From assembly GCA_030386875.1 (NCBI GenBank), contig CM059570.1, positions 34,587,422 through 34,651,421 on the forward strand: a DNA stretch of 64,000 nucleotides, written 5' to 3'. The notes beneath the pieces were generated by a model. It was given only the letters and a program-made list of their open reading frames with translations. It was not told the origin of the DNA and did no database searches. Source of the DNA: Morinoia aosen. Lineage: Eukaryota; Arthropoda; Malacostraca; Amphipoda; Talitridae. The translations under genes were made by a program, and so were the position numbers. Of the stretch, positions 36,741-48,671 are shown piece by piece (the first letter of the stretch is position 1; each line of letters begins with the position of its first letter).

Positions 36741-39700
36741 TGGGTCGGTACAACCGAAAGCGCTTGCGCTATGCCCGAGATCACTCCCAGACATGCGTTG
36801 CAGTCTCCACATCTCACAGGTTCGACACCGACTTTACGCAGTAGTGTAAGGCATCCTGGATTCAAAGTAATTTTAACAAAACTGATATATATTCCATTTC
36901 CCTAAAAGAATGGGAATCTTTTCTAATAATACCCTTGGAATGTTTATTTATTTGTTTGGTGTCCGCTTCTTAAGAAACAGCTTCTTTGATTTGATTTGAA
37001 GGATGCTTAATGACCGTATCTGTGACACGAGTTTCACCAGTGCACAAGTACGAGAATATTTTAATCGTGGGTACTATCAGGATGGATAAATTTGTTTGTC
37101 ATCCACATCTGAAGGATTTATAAAAGGAAAATATCGAATCCCGTCATTCTTGACTGCCGTGTACCCAAGCGATGACGACACTTGCAAATTCTTGATTGTG
37201 CGGGCAATCATAGGTTTTAATGTACCATCTGTTGAGCTTTAAAGTTCCCTAATCTACTTATTTGAGTTTAATTGTTTTATAACTTTTAATCGTAAAGATT
37301 CAAATAGAACTTTTCAGAATGTTTGCAGACGTAAGTAACACAAATCTCGACAAGTACCATAAATCCCGCAGTAACATCATAGTCCTGATCATTTTATCTC
37401 ACTTCACTAAGTTTCCATTGGACAAACCAACGTATTCGGACGTTGAAACATAGTGTTTAGTAGTGTTACTGTAAATAATTCTATAATTATTCCTTTGTAT
37501 AAAATGAGTTGGAAATCAAAATTCGGCAGATGATGTTTAGAAAAATTGTAAATAGCAACACTTTTGAAAGAAATTAAGAAGTAAATAACACCAGCGCAAT
37601 CTTAATATTTGTAACCTAGCATTGTGGCTCATTTGTTTCTTCCTCAAGCTCATGTGAGACTTTCATTATGAGAATTCGGAAATTTGTGCCTGATATTATA
37701 CAGCCCCTAAAACGTCGTCTCTGCGCTCACGAAAAACCTTCAACACAAAAACAGTGAAGATCATGATTGCAGCGTAATGAAGAACAGGACTTTCTAATTA
37801 TCCCCTCCTTGTTTTTTATTGTCAAACATTCATATATCCTGTAACGCCTGGCCATACAAATGAACCAAGATCTATGTCGGGGATATCGAGTGTTTGTCAC
37901 TAGCACAGACGGCGAACAAAGTTCGCGTGTGGAGTGCTCCGATGTTAAGTAGGGGCTTCGTTGACAGCCTTTTGCAGGGATGTTAATTCGAAGTAGCAGT
38001 GCGAGCACATATTGGGCACTGGCTGGAGTTACATGGCGTCGCTGTGGCACCTCATCGCTCTTAGTTTTAGACTTAGCGCACTGGCGTTCCCATACTCAGT
38101 TGTGGTTTCGCACTTTACAACTTGAATAATTCTTCATTGATCACTCTATTTTATACATGGATTTAGTATTATGAGTGCAATGGGTTTCAGGTTTTAGGTT
38201 ATAGGAAGGAAGTGATGTGCAGGCTCATTTGAGACAGAGGATTTCCCTAAGCTCGCCTTTTTCATATTACATCACAAACAGATGAGCTGTTTGCTATGGC
38301 AAACGTACCACCCAAGAGCAAGAACTAAACGCGAGAGCATCTCGTCCAGAGATGAAGCTTACCAGAGATTATGGTTTATTTTGGTGATGAAATAAACTCT
38401 ATGTGCCCTCTGGTCACAGAGAAGACAACGCACACAGCAGGGCTCATGCACCACAGCTGGATGTGTTCGGCTGGAGTGACCTGAGCAAGGGACATTGTAC
38501 AACACAGCAGTTCTAAAGAGTAAATAAATAACGACAGTTCTTGAATTATTGCAGCATTGCTTAAAAAACGTACGAACGACGAGGTATGTGAAAGAATGAT
38601 TGTAACTGACTTCAATATTCACTAATTTTAAGCTCAAGAATTGTATTGCTTATCAAACATACAAGAATCTATAATGAATAAAACTAAACTGAACTAAACA
38701 TCATGAGCAATTTTACTCCTGAACGCACACTTGATGGAAGCCTCTCCTCTGAGGACCCCTCAACACTGGAAGCAGCGCTATGTGCACGGGTCAGTTCACA
38801 TGTCAGTCAGAGTTTTCTAGTTCATCACGTGTTAAAAGACAGAAAAATTGCTCATCATATTTACTAAAACACTCAATCTATAAAGTTCCGTGTCACTGTC
38901 TGTTTATAAGAAGCATTATTCTCCCTTAAAAACGTAATGAACTAGAAAAATTCCACAAGCTTTGGAAATTAGAAAGGTTAGTCAGAGCTTGAAATTGATC
39001 ATCTAACGCGTGTTTATTGCAAAAAATAACTTGTCTTACAACAAATGCGCGTGCACGCAGTGTTCGTGCATCTGCAGGAGACATTTCTGCGTATTTTTTA
39101 TAGATATCTGACCCTGTGTATTTTAAATAAAATGTATTCACTGGAACTCGCTTATTATTTAGTTCAAAATTCTTTCCTCTTAAAGACAGCGTGATACAGG
39201 TGCATCTATTATAACAGTATTGAACCATAGACGTTAATAATTCCTTTAATTGGAGACTGGACACCTTGATTTTCCGACGGTTGATGAAGTAATTGATGAT
39301 GACTTCTCAAACTCGGAAACCATATGCTCGTTTTTTTGCTCCTCGGAGAGCATGTTTCTGTGCAATTGCAACTCAGCCCCTCAGGAGTTCAAGTACTCTC
39401 CTGTCAGAGAAACGTGATCAGGTAAACTTGTCGAATAAGTTACGCCAAACTGAACAGCAATAGCGAAGAATAATTTCTGAACACCACTTTCACCGTGGCA
39501 ATCTAAAGAAAAAACACCATCTTAATATTTAAATTGTTCAGTAAAAATGTTGAAAGGTTTATTTCTTCAAAGAAAGCTTTCGAAAATCATCGTACCAAAG
39601 AGATGTGATGAGAAGTTTGACACGGTTGACATATCAAGCATTTCCGGACGGCTTATAAAATTTTATTCATTACTTCTGACTCAAAGAAGGTGAAGCTAGG

Positions 39701-41796
39701 AGTTTCCTCGACCAGTAAAAAGACATGATAATCTAATTCTTGTGTGAAATTTTGAGTGTGAATCATTATCAAGATGAAATTTACTTAAATCCTCAATTTG
39801 TTTTCATCAAAAAAATATTTCAATATACAAATTAGTATCCGAAAATATTGAGAGAATCCTTTGTTCATAAGGCTCAAGAATAAAATGCATTTTCCATCGT
39901 ATCGAACAACAGAAACAGCAAAAGCACATAAAACCGACGGAATCATTACCAGGCGAGTGAAACTGATAATGCCTTGAGGACATAACGAAGAAATAAGACA
40001 AAAAAAGCGCCGCCCTACGTTGTCCAAGGAACCTGGTACCGTCGATGATCTCACACAAAGCATGACGTCGCAATTCTTTTCCAAATTTCCCAGTACAATG
40101 AAACCAGGAATAAAACTGCGAACTCTTGTAATTCATGTAATTAGGATGCAGTCACCGAGCAGAATAAATCTACGGCAGCTGACAAATCAAATACCAGTTT
40201 TGTTCGCACCGAAGGTAAGAATTACGTTTGCCCGTTGCGCTGACGGCGTCAAGCAATATGGGCTGGCCAGAGCTTTGGTCTGTATCGTATTCTTCACCTG
40301 TTAGAGTACGGATCTCCATGGCCCCTTAACTAGCATGATCATGACCTGCAACATCGATATATGTCTCGCTGAATCAGTTAATGATGGTCGCGGTAATGCG
40401 CGACGACGGCTATTTCTTTACAGGCATTTGTTCTTTGATGATGACCTGCGAATTGTGTGTTCTTTAACGATGTCTGTTGAATGACATGTAAAATAAATCT
40501 AAATGTCTTTCCTTCAAAAATATGAGCGAAGAGGCAGCAGCGGTTATACGGTAGGTTTTAACTTGCAGTCATCAGATACCGCAGAGAGATACCAAAAACA
40601 ATTGGTATTGCACGCGAATATGAGTCCAGAAGTTAGGCGAAGACTGTATAACGAATGTAAATGGTCGCATAATTTAATGGATTTTTAGAATAATAAAATA
40701 AGCTTATGAAACTGAATTAGTGCGTATGCTTTACCGGCGACTCATTATTTTCATAAGCTTTTCACGCTAGAAAATATAAGAACTCGCAATTTCTTCCTCG
40801 TACTTTAATTCCTCTTTTGAAATAAGTTTACTCACAATTTCGAAAAACTTTATGTCTCGTCAGTCAAAGTAAAATGCTTCCATTTCCTAGAGAAACATAA
40901 CCGTTACCAATAAAATCCATCTTTATTATAAATTATCAAAAACCAGTACGTATTATACAAATAGATTACACGTATTTTTGCCCTCTCTATGAAGCTAATT
41001 CCTACACTTACATTTGAAATATTGGACAGATTTCAAAATCTTCGAGCCTGCAGGATACTTGTTCCAACTTTAACACGCTGCAGTGGTAAGAAAAAGTTGA
41101 GGTTCGAGAAAAATTATCATTTTCAAGATTAAATTTTATTGTTATTCTTCAGTGAAAACTGATTGACTTGTAAACTCTTACTGTGGTGAGACTCGTGCTG
41201 GGAAATATGCCTTGGTATCGTTGCTCAGTTTGTCAAAATAGGAAACTCGTTATTTAGCAATTTGAATATTCTCTATCCATAGTCAAGTTCCCGTGTTAAA
41301 TGAAGCCTATCAATGGAAAATGTGTGATCGCGCCTGTCGAATTTGAACAAGGAAATAGGAAATTTCTTCCTTCATATCATTTTCCTAGTACTCGTAAGGA
41401 TATTGCTAATCAAAGTGCATTTCTTCGGTAAATTTCGAACTTTTACTTCTCTGTTAACAATAGCTAGCTTAAAAAACTTGTTTTGTAATGGGACTTCAAG
41501 TCAATGTATGAACTTTTGGACATCGTAGCCGGTATAAATGGAATGAATTTTCAAATCCGTCGTATAACAGACAAAAGCGTTGCGCTACTTCTGTGAAATG
41601 GACCAGTAACATCTAAACATAAGTAAGTAGCTTATGTTTATGTTCTAAGTAGCTTTTTTATGAGCTTATTAGAGCATAGTCTAGTTTGAACTTTGGCTAC
41701 GAAAAATATGAGATGATTTTTCGATATTGTTTGGCAATGAATTTTAATAATAACACAGAGAGAATTCCTCCTCTTATTAACATATTCATACCTGCA
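36741..41796. other. Long stretch without a recognised gene
   Basis: AT-rich with scattered short frames. Three were considered: 37727-38050 (minus, 107 codons, GC-balanced), 38359-38637 (minus) and 40020-40304 (plus, with a donor-like AAG|GTAAGA at 40216). None shows a domain, and the last competes with equally open minus frames (39785-40136). I annotate no exon. Confidence 0.4.
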
Positions 41797-41982
41797 TCAA
41801 GAAGCATTACGAATTTCACATTCTGATATCGCCTCTGAGCGTTGATACTTGAGCTTCCTGAGACGCTGAACTCGTGTAGTCAAGAAAAAAAGTTGAGTAG
41901 GCAGGCGCACTTGCCAGGTCTCGCAGCGTTTGCATGAGACCTGCGGGTAGATCACGCCGAGCGCTGCGTGCGCTCCGGGGCA
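41797..41982 (-). other. GC-rich open segment, possible terminal exon
   Basis: On the minus strand a pyrimidine-rich tract ending CACGTCCTAG precedes an open frame of 61 codons closing with TGA at 41797. It has no start codon of its own. The first half is GC-rich and cysteine-containing (VSCKRCETWQ) and the second half is AT-rich and less protein-like. A perfect hairpin, CAGGTCTC at 41915-41922 against GAGACCTG at 41936-41943, lies within it. It could be a last exon or simply a GC-rich repeat. Confidence 0.18.
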
Positions 41983-42467
41983 CTAGGACGTGCAGAGGTG
42001 GCCAGGGTCACAGCAGACAAAGGAGGATGTTGTACGCTGACACCGTCAATTTGGCTTGAAACGTGCCAACAACTTTAAGAGGGAGTCGTATTTCAGCTTT
42101 GTTCCTCTTCTTCTTCTTCTCCTCAATTTATGGGAAAATAGGGGAGTTTTAACTATCTTTGAAAGCCATTAGTGATTTTTGTCGGCATTTTAAACACTAC
42201 ATAGATACGCTTTTAAATTCCTTGCAAAAATAAACGCTGTATTGAATATAAACTATGGAGTCATCGTACAAGCAGATCAGAGAGTGACTCTAAAGTGAGA
42301 GTACGAGCATTCACTTAAGCTGGTGAAAAGAACGTGAAAATTCAATTGACATCAAGTGGATCGCAGACAAAGGGCGGTACAGTCTTTCCACCCCGAGATC
42401 GTGGGCAGGCTGTCCTGTTTCTGAGCGGAGCTGCGGCGTGATGCATGAGCTGCACGCATGCACTGCA

Positions 42468-42530
42468 ACTAAACGCCTCAGTCAAGAGCTGGAGGAGTGG
42501 GAACGCATCCCCATAAACACTCTCAAAATT
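42468..42530 (+). pseudogene. Possible C-terminal scrap of a Tc1/mariner-type transposase
   Basis: A plus frame reads KRLSQELEEWERIPINTLK. The E-EW--IP----- arrangement is what follows the NPIENLW block near the C-terminus of Tc1-type transposases (an EEW...IP...I stretch before the final SMPRR segment). Only about 20 residues resemble it and the expected SMPRR motif does not follow clearly. No transposase domain is visible upstream. Confidence 0.22.
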
Positions 42531-42609
42531 CATAGCTGCGAGCTCTCAGCGATAGTACCCCAGCTTGTGAACTTTGTTGGCTTCACAGCGCCGGCCCCGT
42601 GCGTCCCAG

Positions 42610-42675
42610 TAGGGATTGCCAGGATGGCCTTTCCCAGGCCGGCATTCTCTAAGTTGGAGTTTTTTGAATAAAGGT
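42610..42675 (+). mobile_element. Partial copy of the ~100-bp MITE-like family
   Basis: It begins AGGGATTGCCAGGATGGCC and continues with GAGTTTTTTGAATAAAGG, matching the left and middle blocks of the copies at 26237, 33060 and 60419. The right end is not identifiable. Confidence 0.4.
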
Positions 42676-44789
42676 CGGCCAAATTGGAAAATTTTAGTCT
42701 GAATAAAGGCTTATTTGTTAACTTTGATCGCTACATCAAATCAAGGAAGCTACCACCCGGCTAGAGTCCTTGACTTCCAGAGATGTGACGGACAGATGTG
42801 ACGTTACAACCTATTTTAAAGCAATCATTAGATTGAATGCTATAGGTGAATGGATACACATGTTCACGCTTTGCACCTTCGTAGTGAGATGATTTGTCTC
42901 GTGTTCAGAGCTCTCGCTGACAGTTGTTGTTAACATGCTGGTGTGTTGGTGCGCTTTAGTGATTGTGTTCTTTATTTAAAGAACTACTACCTATAACCAA
43001 TAATCCTAGCTCACACTTCTTGTAGATCTTGGGCTCATACGTAGTTCACTCGTAGTTTTAAAACTTTATCCCATAGAATCGGATTTTCTGCTGTAAAATT
43101 TTCCCTAAGAACAACGAACTCGTAATCTGTCACAGCAAACTGCACACAAAACCAAATTAAAGCAAGTGCTACTTCTTTGCAGTCACGCATGGACGGTGAA
43201 ATATATTTTTTCTAGCAACGTCTCCTATTTAATTATCCCTAAGCAATGACCCAAAACTCTTTAATGAAATTCTCATTATTTCATGGAAATATTGGTTCGT
43301 AAAAATTAATTTCTTTACCGAAAGGATACGAACTAAAGTACTCACGAGTAAAGTGGTATACGCTACCTGGTGTAAATTATTAATGCCACGCGCAGGCATT
43401 CGATAAAATAATGACAATGTCACGATACCGCTATTTCGATTTATTCTCTTTATTTATTACAAATCGACCGTATAATTCTGTAATTAAAGAATAGTTTTAA
43501 AATTACTTGAGCTTCTAATTCTTGCTCATGTCACTATTCAACATCAGAAATTTCATACAAAAGTTCGCGCCATAAATTTCTTTATTTTCCTCTGCATTTT
43601 ATCAAAGCAGTGTATTTTGGGACCCACCAAGAAGAAAATCTTTGCGTATTTCCATGGTTGGAAAACCCTCAGACGCTTGCTGTAATCCTCACTTGGAACA
43701 AGCCCCTGGTGGTAATTGGATAGCAAATTGGCAGCATGCACGTCGATGGGACATCTATTGGCTGCTGATGCGAGTACTCGCACCGTGAGCTTAACACGCA
43801 ATGCCGGGGAAATGTTTACGAAGACCATGTTCCGGCAGCAAGCCTGACCGACACTTCTGAACAATTCTAACTTTACACGTAAAATAATGGGCGAGGATTG
43901 CTATTTCTATACACTTTGATAGCTTCATCGGGCGTTTGGACTGTTCTTGCTGGTATCCATCTTGAATAGGGTAGGGCAAAAAATATGTACTAAACAACTC
44001 GAGAAGTTTAATTTCCTTCAACACATAGCAGGGTTTATATTTTTCTATGTTATCAGTTTCACACTTACTTCTGAAATATAGTATTGTCAGTTATTTTGTG
44101 AACTCTGAAATTTTCCCCTATTGTCACTTACACTGGCTGTTCACAAAATGGATTCTTTGTTGAAGAGAATTTGTCGTTTTTGAGAGTCTGGAATGTGATC
44201 GCACACAGGACAAGGAGGATGTCATAAATCTTTAATGCCTGGGCAATGAAATATAAGGGATGTATTTACGGCTTAGACTTTCTATTCTCCCTACTGAATA
44301 TGAGGGGCTTGTAAATTCTTGATTACGATTTTGTGCGTTGAATCATAACTTCTTCCCAATTGTCGTAAATATTTGGTCGAAGTAATTCTCAACCGGTGCC
44401 CATTTTAAATGGAGATGCTGCAACTCTAGATTTATAAATTAAGGAAGAGATCGTCGGATCTGTGAGGTTATTTTTATATATTTCTATACATTGTTATTAA
44501 TATTTAGAGAATACTAACATGACAGATATATGTGAAATGAATAACGAGCGCAAAAAGTTACCCCTACAGAGAAGTGGAGGCCTCTTTGTGCTTGGAATGC
44601 AAGGCAGGATCTGGACAATGACTGCGGAGCTGGTTTTGACAAGCATGAACGAATTATTGGGAGCTGCTGGAAATTCAAGCATTTTCGCATTCAAATCAGA
44701 TTTGCATGAGTTGTTCGATGCCTGTGTAAATACTAACGCCCGACGCAAAACTTATGCATCCCAGCGAACGACATTAATGCAGTTTATTC
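42676..44789. other. No gene recognised
   Basis: A minus frame at 43553-43864 (103 codons) is GC-balanced between about 43650 and 43830 and could be an old coding fragment. I recognise no family and find no convincing splice sites. Elsewhere the sequence is AT-rich. Confidence 0.4.
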
Positions 44790-45085
44790 GTGAAACCAAA
44801 CGGGTGAAATGATGCTGATGTGAGTCCAAACAAGCCATATGGAGCTGGTGTGAATCCAAACGATTTAAATAAAGCTGGTGTAGATTCAAACAAGCCATAT
44901 GAAGCAGGAGTGAACCCAAACAAGTCATACGAAGTTGTTGTACATTCAAAAAAGTTAAAGGAAGCTGGTGAAAATTCAAACGATTTATATGAAGCTGGCG
45001 TGAATCCAAACGTGTGAAATGATACTGGTGTCAATCCAAAGGAGTTACCTGGAGCTGATGTAATCGGAACGAGTGACACGAAATT
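44790..45085. repeat. 30-bp tandem array, about 9 copies
   Basis: The unit is TGTGAATCCAAACGATTTAT then ATGAAGCTGG. All copies keep a strict 30-base length with 15-30% substitutions. Plus translation gives ten-residue repeats (AGVNPNDLYE type) in one frame from 44820 to 45017, and the minus strand is open too. Uniform spacing with ten codons per unit could reflect a former repetitive protein, but stops in the first and eighth units and the lack of flanking coding sequence argue for a minisatellite. Confidence 0.88.
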
Positions 45086-46766
45086 CAAGCTGCTCATTTG
45101 AGAGGATGCGAATAAGCCAGCATCTCTAGACGTGGTTCATGTAGCGCGTTAGTAAAGTGTGTGCCACGTGGTAGAACGTTAATAAAACAGCATTATTGCA
45201 GTAGATCGTGACACGGATGTCAGGATCAGAAGCAGCATGACCTTCCAGTCAATGCCAGAGAGGCAACTCGAGTCTACACAGCACGGGAGGAGCGCCTCCT
45301 GCACACGTCTGCTTCTCTGGCCCGTCTTGCAAAAATCTTCCGCACGAGCGGTTCAGGCTCGTCAAGTCACGAATGGAAATGATGATACCATGGAAATATG
45401 CGTGAGAATTGATACCATAGTTTGATTTTAGCACTCCGATGTCAGTTTGCTGATGATGGTAAACGTAATAAATGTTTGACTCGCATTCGAACTAAATGAG
45501 TCAGATTAACATAAAAATGCTTATCTATAGTTTTTGTATCTTTGTGATTACACCTTTTCTATAACTTTTTTAGGTTAGTTACTTAAATTATATTTGATTT
45601 TTTAATGTAGTCCAATCTTAAAGTGAATTTTCATTTATTGGTGCATAGTCACACCAACATCAAGTGCCTAGATGCTGATCACGGTAATCAATTTTAATGC
45701 ATATAAACTTTTGCCTTCACAAAGTAGAATAGTTATTTGATCTTTGTTTCTCGGAGCAACTTTGAACTATAAGCATCACAGGAAAACCAAGACGATAGCG
45801 TGGTGAGATGCTGCGCCGCGACCTAGAGAGTGCGACGCAGCGCCTGAACTTTGGCTGCACGATGAATTTAGCCCGAATTGTAGCACGACTCAAAACTTCC
45901 TTTCCCGCTTCCTGTTCTGCACCCTGTCCTAGCAAAAATCAGTGCATCTAATACCTTAAAACAGACTGCACCCAAAGACGTTTACTCATCTTTTTGCGAG
46001 ACTAAAATGAGAGGAGAGTATAGGTGCTGAACACGGTGCTGCTTAGAAGAACTCCTATGGAAACTGGAATTACAATCATGAAATGTCAATCTTTCCCAAG
46101 ACCTAAAATACATGTAGTGCTCTCTATTGTTCTTTGTCATGTCAGAGAGCATGGAGGCATAATAAAACATTAATGACTTCCACAGATGCGTCTTCCTACT
46201 GAAAGGATGAATCCAATATCCTGTTCAAATAACCTTTGTGAAGCGTGGATCAACACATGGCACTCGATGACTCGTTTAAGTTGTCTGTTTGAAGAGTCCA
46301 AGTGTTTTAACCCGATATCGTAAGTATTTTTGTAATCATATTACCGTTGTCACAACCAACGTCATTAGACTGGGTAGGTCAGATAGTCTCCGATACCAAA
46401 ATGAGGTAGAAACTGTCATTCGACAGTAAACTTTAAAAACTGCATTAGAGAATAGATTTAACACGATATACAATATCTTAAGGTAACTTTTAAAAGAGGA
46501 TCATAAAGTCCTATTGGGCGTTAGAAGGTCAAAATTTTCAAATCATGGTATTTAAATGTTAACACATGCATACACTAAGCCCTGCAGTATGAACTTAATT
46601 ATACGCTGTGGAATCGTTTAACGGCCGAATGGGATGCCATATTTTGCCTTCATTAGTGCCATGTCTTTTTGGTAGTTCCGCCCCTGAATGTACAGCATCT
46701 GCCGATGTTACTGAACACACTTTGTATTCATCGCAGTTCATTTGTGTGCATTCTCAATTTGTGTGG
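45086..46766. other. No gene recognised
   Basis: GC-balanced patches lie at 45235-45365 and 45800-45930. Both have open frames on the minus strand, but no recognised family and no paired splice signals. A CACGTGG word occurs at 45165. Confidence 0.4.
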
Positions 46767-46792
46767 ACCCACACAGGTTCAGGACCACAGGT
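46767..46792. repeat. Isolated sequence resembling one 26-bp minisatellite unit
   Basis: ACCCACACAGGTTCAGGACC followed by ACAGGTT carries the CCCACA..GGTTCAGG words of the large 26-bp array, 3.1 kb before the array starts. It may be an unexpanded single copy or a scattered relative. With so short a match, chance is possible. Confidence 0.35.
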
Positions 46793-47499
46793 TGATTTCT
46801 CATTTTAAAATTGAGTGAAATTTATTCGGTCCTACATTAGCAACAGAAGCTGCAAACCTCTCCCGCACCGCACAACCATGGCAGGTTCATAGCTCACCCT
46901 CAAAATTTAGAGAGCATGTCGTGCCGCAGCTAACGTATTCATACTACCAAATTTTGGTCTTTTTCGATTACTTGGCTCTGAATGATTTCCTCCTCTTGAG
47001 TTGTGTTACTGGTGCCATGGAGTTCCCATATTGCTGAGGCGTGAGGTCGCATCGCTAAACTGTGAAGTTTGTACACTCTAAACAGAGTAGGAAAGACTAA
47101 TACTCACATATACATCTGATCAAATATTTAATTTTATAAATTACAAACATCTTTGATATTTTAATATTGAAATGTTGCTTGATAGGATGTTATATGCGCT
47201 AAATACCAGTCATTCTGAAAAAGCTTTAAAAAAATTTTCACATACCTACAAAATAGGTATAAAAGGTAAGTCACACTGAACACCTAAATAAAATACGAGC
47301 ATCACATTATTAGACATTTTAAAATGACTGACGGCATTGAGCGTCAGTGAGTATGGTAAAAATTTTGAAGTTTTTGTTTTCAGGATATATTCCGTACACG
47401 TGCGCATATATTTCTCGTTATCAGCCATGACTGGACACTGAACGCTAAGGGGACTGAAGTATAGGGATAAGAGGACTTTTGGGAGTCAGGTAAGCTTTT
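46793..47499. other. No gene recognised
   Basis: AT-rich. A small inverted word pair (ACCTACAAAATAGGT) lies at 47245-47259. Confidence 0.45.
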
Positions 47500-47955
47500 A
47501 CAAACAAACCTAACCTAATCAACCTAGCATAACCTAAATTAAATTGATTTATTACTACAGCCGCAGTTAAAACTTGCCTTTCTAACACATAGCTTTCTTC
47601 CCATTCAATATATTTTTCTTAATGCATTTTTCCCGAAATTCAAATGAAATTTTAATAATCCTCTTTGAATGCCTTGGAATTCTCAAAAATTGGGTTAGTA
47701 CTTCATTTTAAGATTTAGGGCAACATTTTAAAATGATTTCTTAAAACTTTAAGACCAGCGTCAACTATATATATTGAATATACATTTTGTTTTTGGCTAG
47801 CGACAGAATTTTAACGCCTAAAGTAAGCTGTTTAAGCTCAGTATCAAGTGGTTGTACCTAAACCTAGCGTAACCAAACCTAGCCTGACTTAACGAACCTA
47901 ACCTTGCTTATAACTTAACATAACCTAGCCCCACCTACTCAAACTCAACCTCCAA
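47500..47955. repeat. Degenerate CCTAA-type (arthropod telomere-like) repeats
   Basis: Two clusters (47505-47540 and 47855-47950) are packed with AACCTAACCT, ACCTAG, AACCTA and similar words, diverged forms of (CCTAA)n. TTAGG/CCTAA is the ancestral telomere repeat of arthropods. The copies here are interstitial and decayed, and they sit beside ordinary unique-looking DNA. They could be old double-strand-break repair scars, a telomere-targeted element's tail, or chance enrichment. Confidence 0.5.
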
Positions 47956-48552
47956 GGATTGATTTATGGTTCTATTAGAGAAAATTGTGAGGAAAACCTC
48001 GGCGAATCCGTTTGAGGATGTATTTATAGGAATTGCCCTTTTCTCCATCTTTACAATGTATCTCGTGAGGTTTTCCTGATTTTTTTAGAGTGTCAATGAT
48101 GTCAACGAACGTACCGGAAATTGACACAAATAAAATAAGTACTTTTCTATAATCATAAATTAAAAAAAACATGTACCGTAAAGATCACTGATCCCACTCA
48201 GTTACTTCAAATCCGCTGTCTACGGACGAATTGTCGTAATGTTGACGAAAGTCCTAAAGAACGACTTCATTAGTACATGTGAATCATGTTTTCTTCATGA
48301 ATGTTTAGTTAAATAGTCATAAGCCCAAATATTTTTGTACGGTAAGGACAAGATGAGTTATCTCAAAATAAAAAACTATACGTACTAGATGCGATCTTAG
48401 TCAAGAGTTTATACTGCAAGAGAAAAATAAGATGTTTTTTGCAAACAGCATTGTAGAAAATTCCCTTCTTTGTTTAATGTACCTTGCCACAAACGACTAA
48501 AAGCACAACAATTTTGATCACGAAACATTTAGCAGTTTACCATTCGACAGGG
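47956..48552. other. No gene recognised
   Basis: AT-rich sequence with only short frames. Confidence 0.45.
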
Positions 48553-48671
48553 ACATTACCAGTCTAACTTTAACGCCACCTGCATGCATGTTTTTCGCCA
48601 CCCAAGTAATTCAATCGCTTGGGCGGCGAAAAGCATGCCTGCTCCGGCGAAAAAGTTAAACAGGGTAATGT
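48553..48671. repeat. Long imperfect hairpin (about 54-bp arms, 11-nt loop)
   Basis: The left arm, ACATTACC ... TCTAACTTTAACGCC ... GCATGCATGTTTTTCGCCACCCAAG-like (48553-48606), is mirrored by 48618-48671, which ends GGGTAATGT. The arms agree at roughly four of five positions over the whole length. Either strand would fold into a single stem-loop of about 119 nt. It could be a small fold-back MITE, or the template of a hairpin RNA. No flanking target duplication is clear. Confidence 0.8.

Noticed and set aside
37860-38045. 5S rRNA-like segment around CTCCGATGTTAAGTAGG
   Set aside because: It shares only a few words with the 5S internal region. Promoter boxes and flanks do not match.
38359-38637. 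Minus ORF of 92 codons
   Set aside because: Two frames overlap on the same strand, with no domain or conserved motif seen.
40020-40304. Plus-strand exon with AAG|GTAAGA donor
   Set aside because: Equally long minus frames cover the same DNA, base composition is not exon-like, and no start or acceptor is convincing.
47855-47950. True chromosome end
   Set aside because: CCTAA words are degenerate and followed by more than 16 kb of other sequence.
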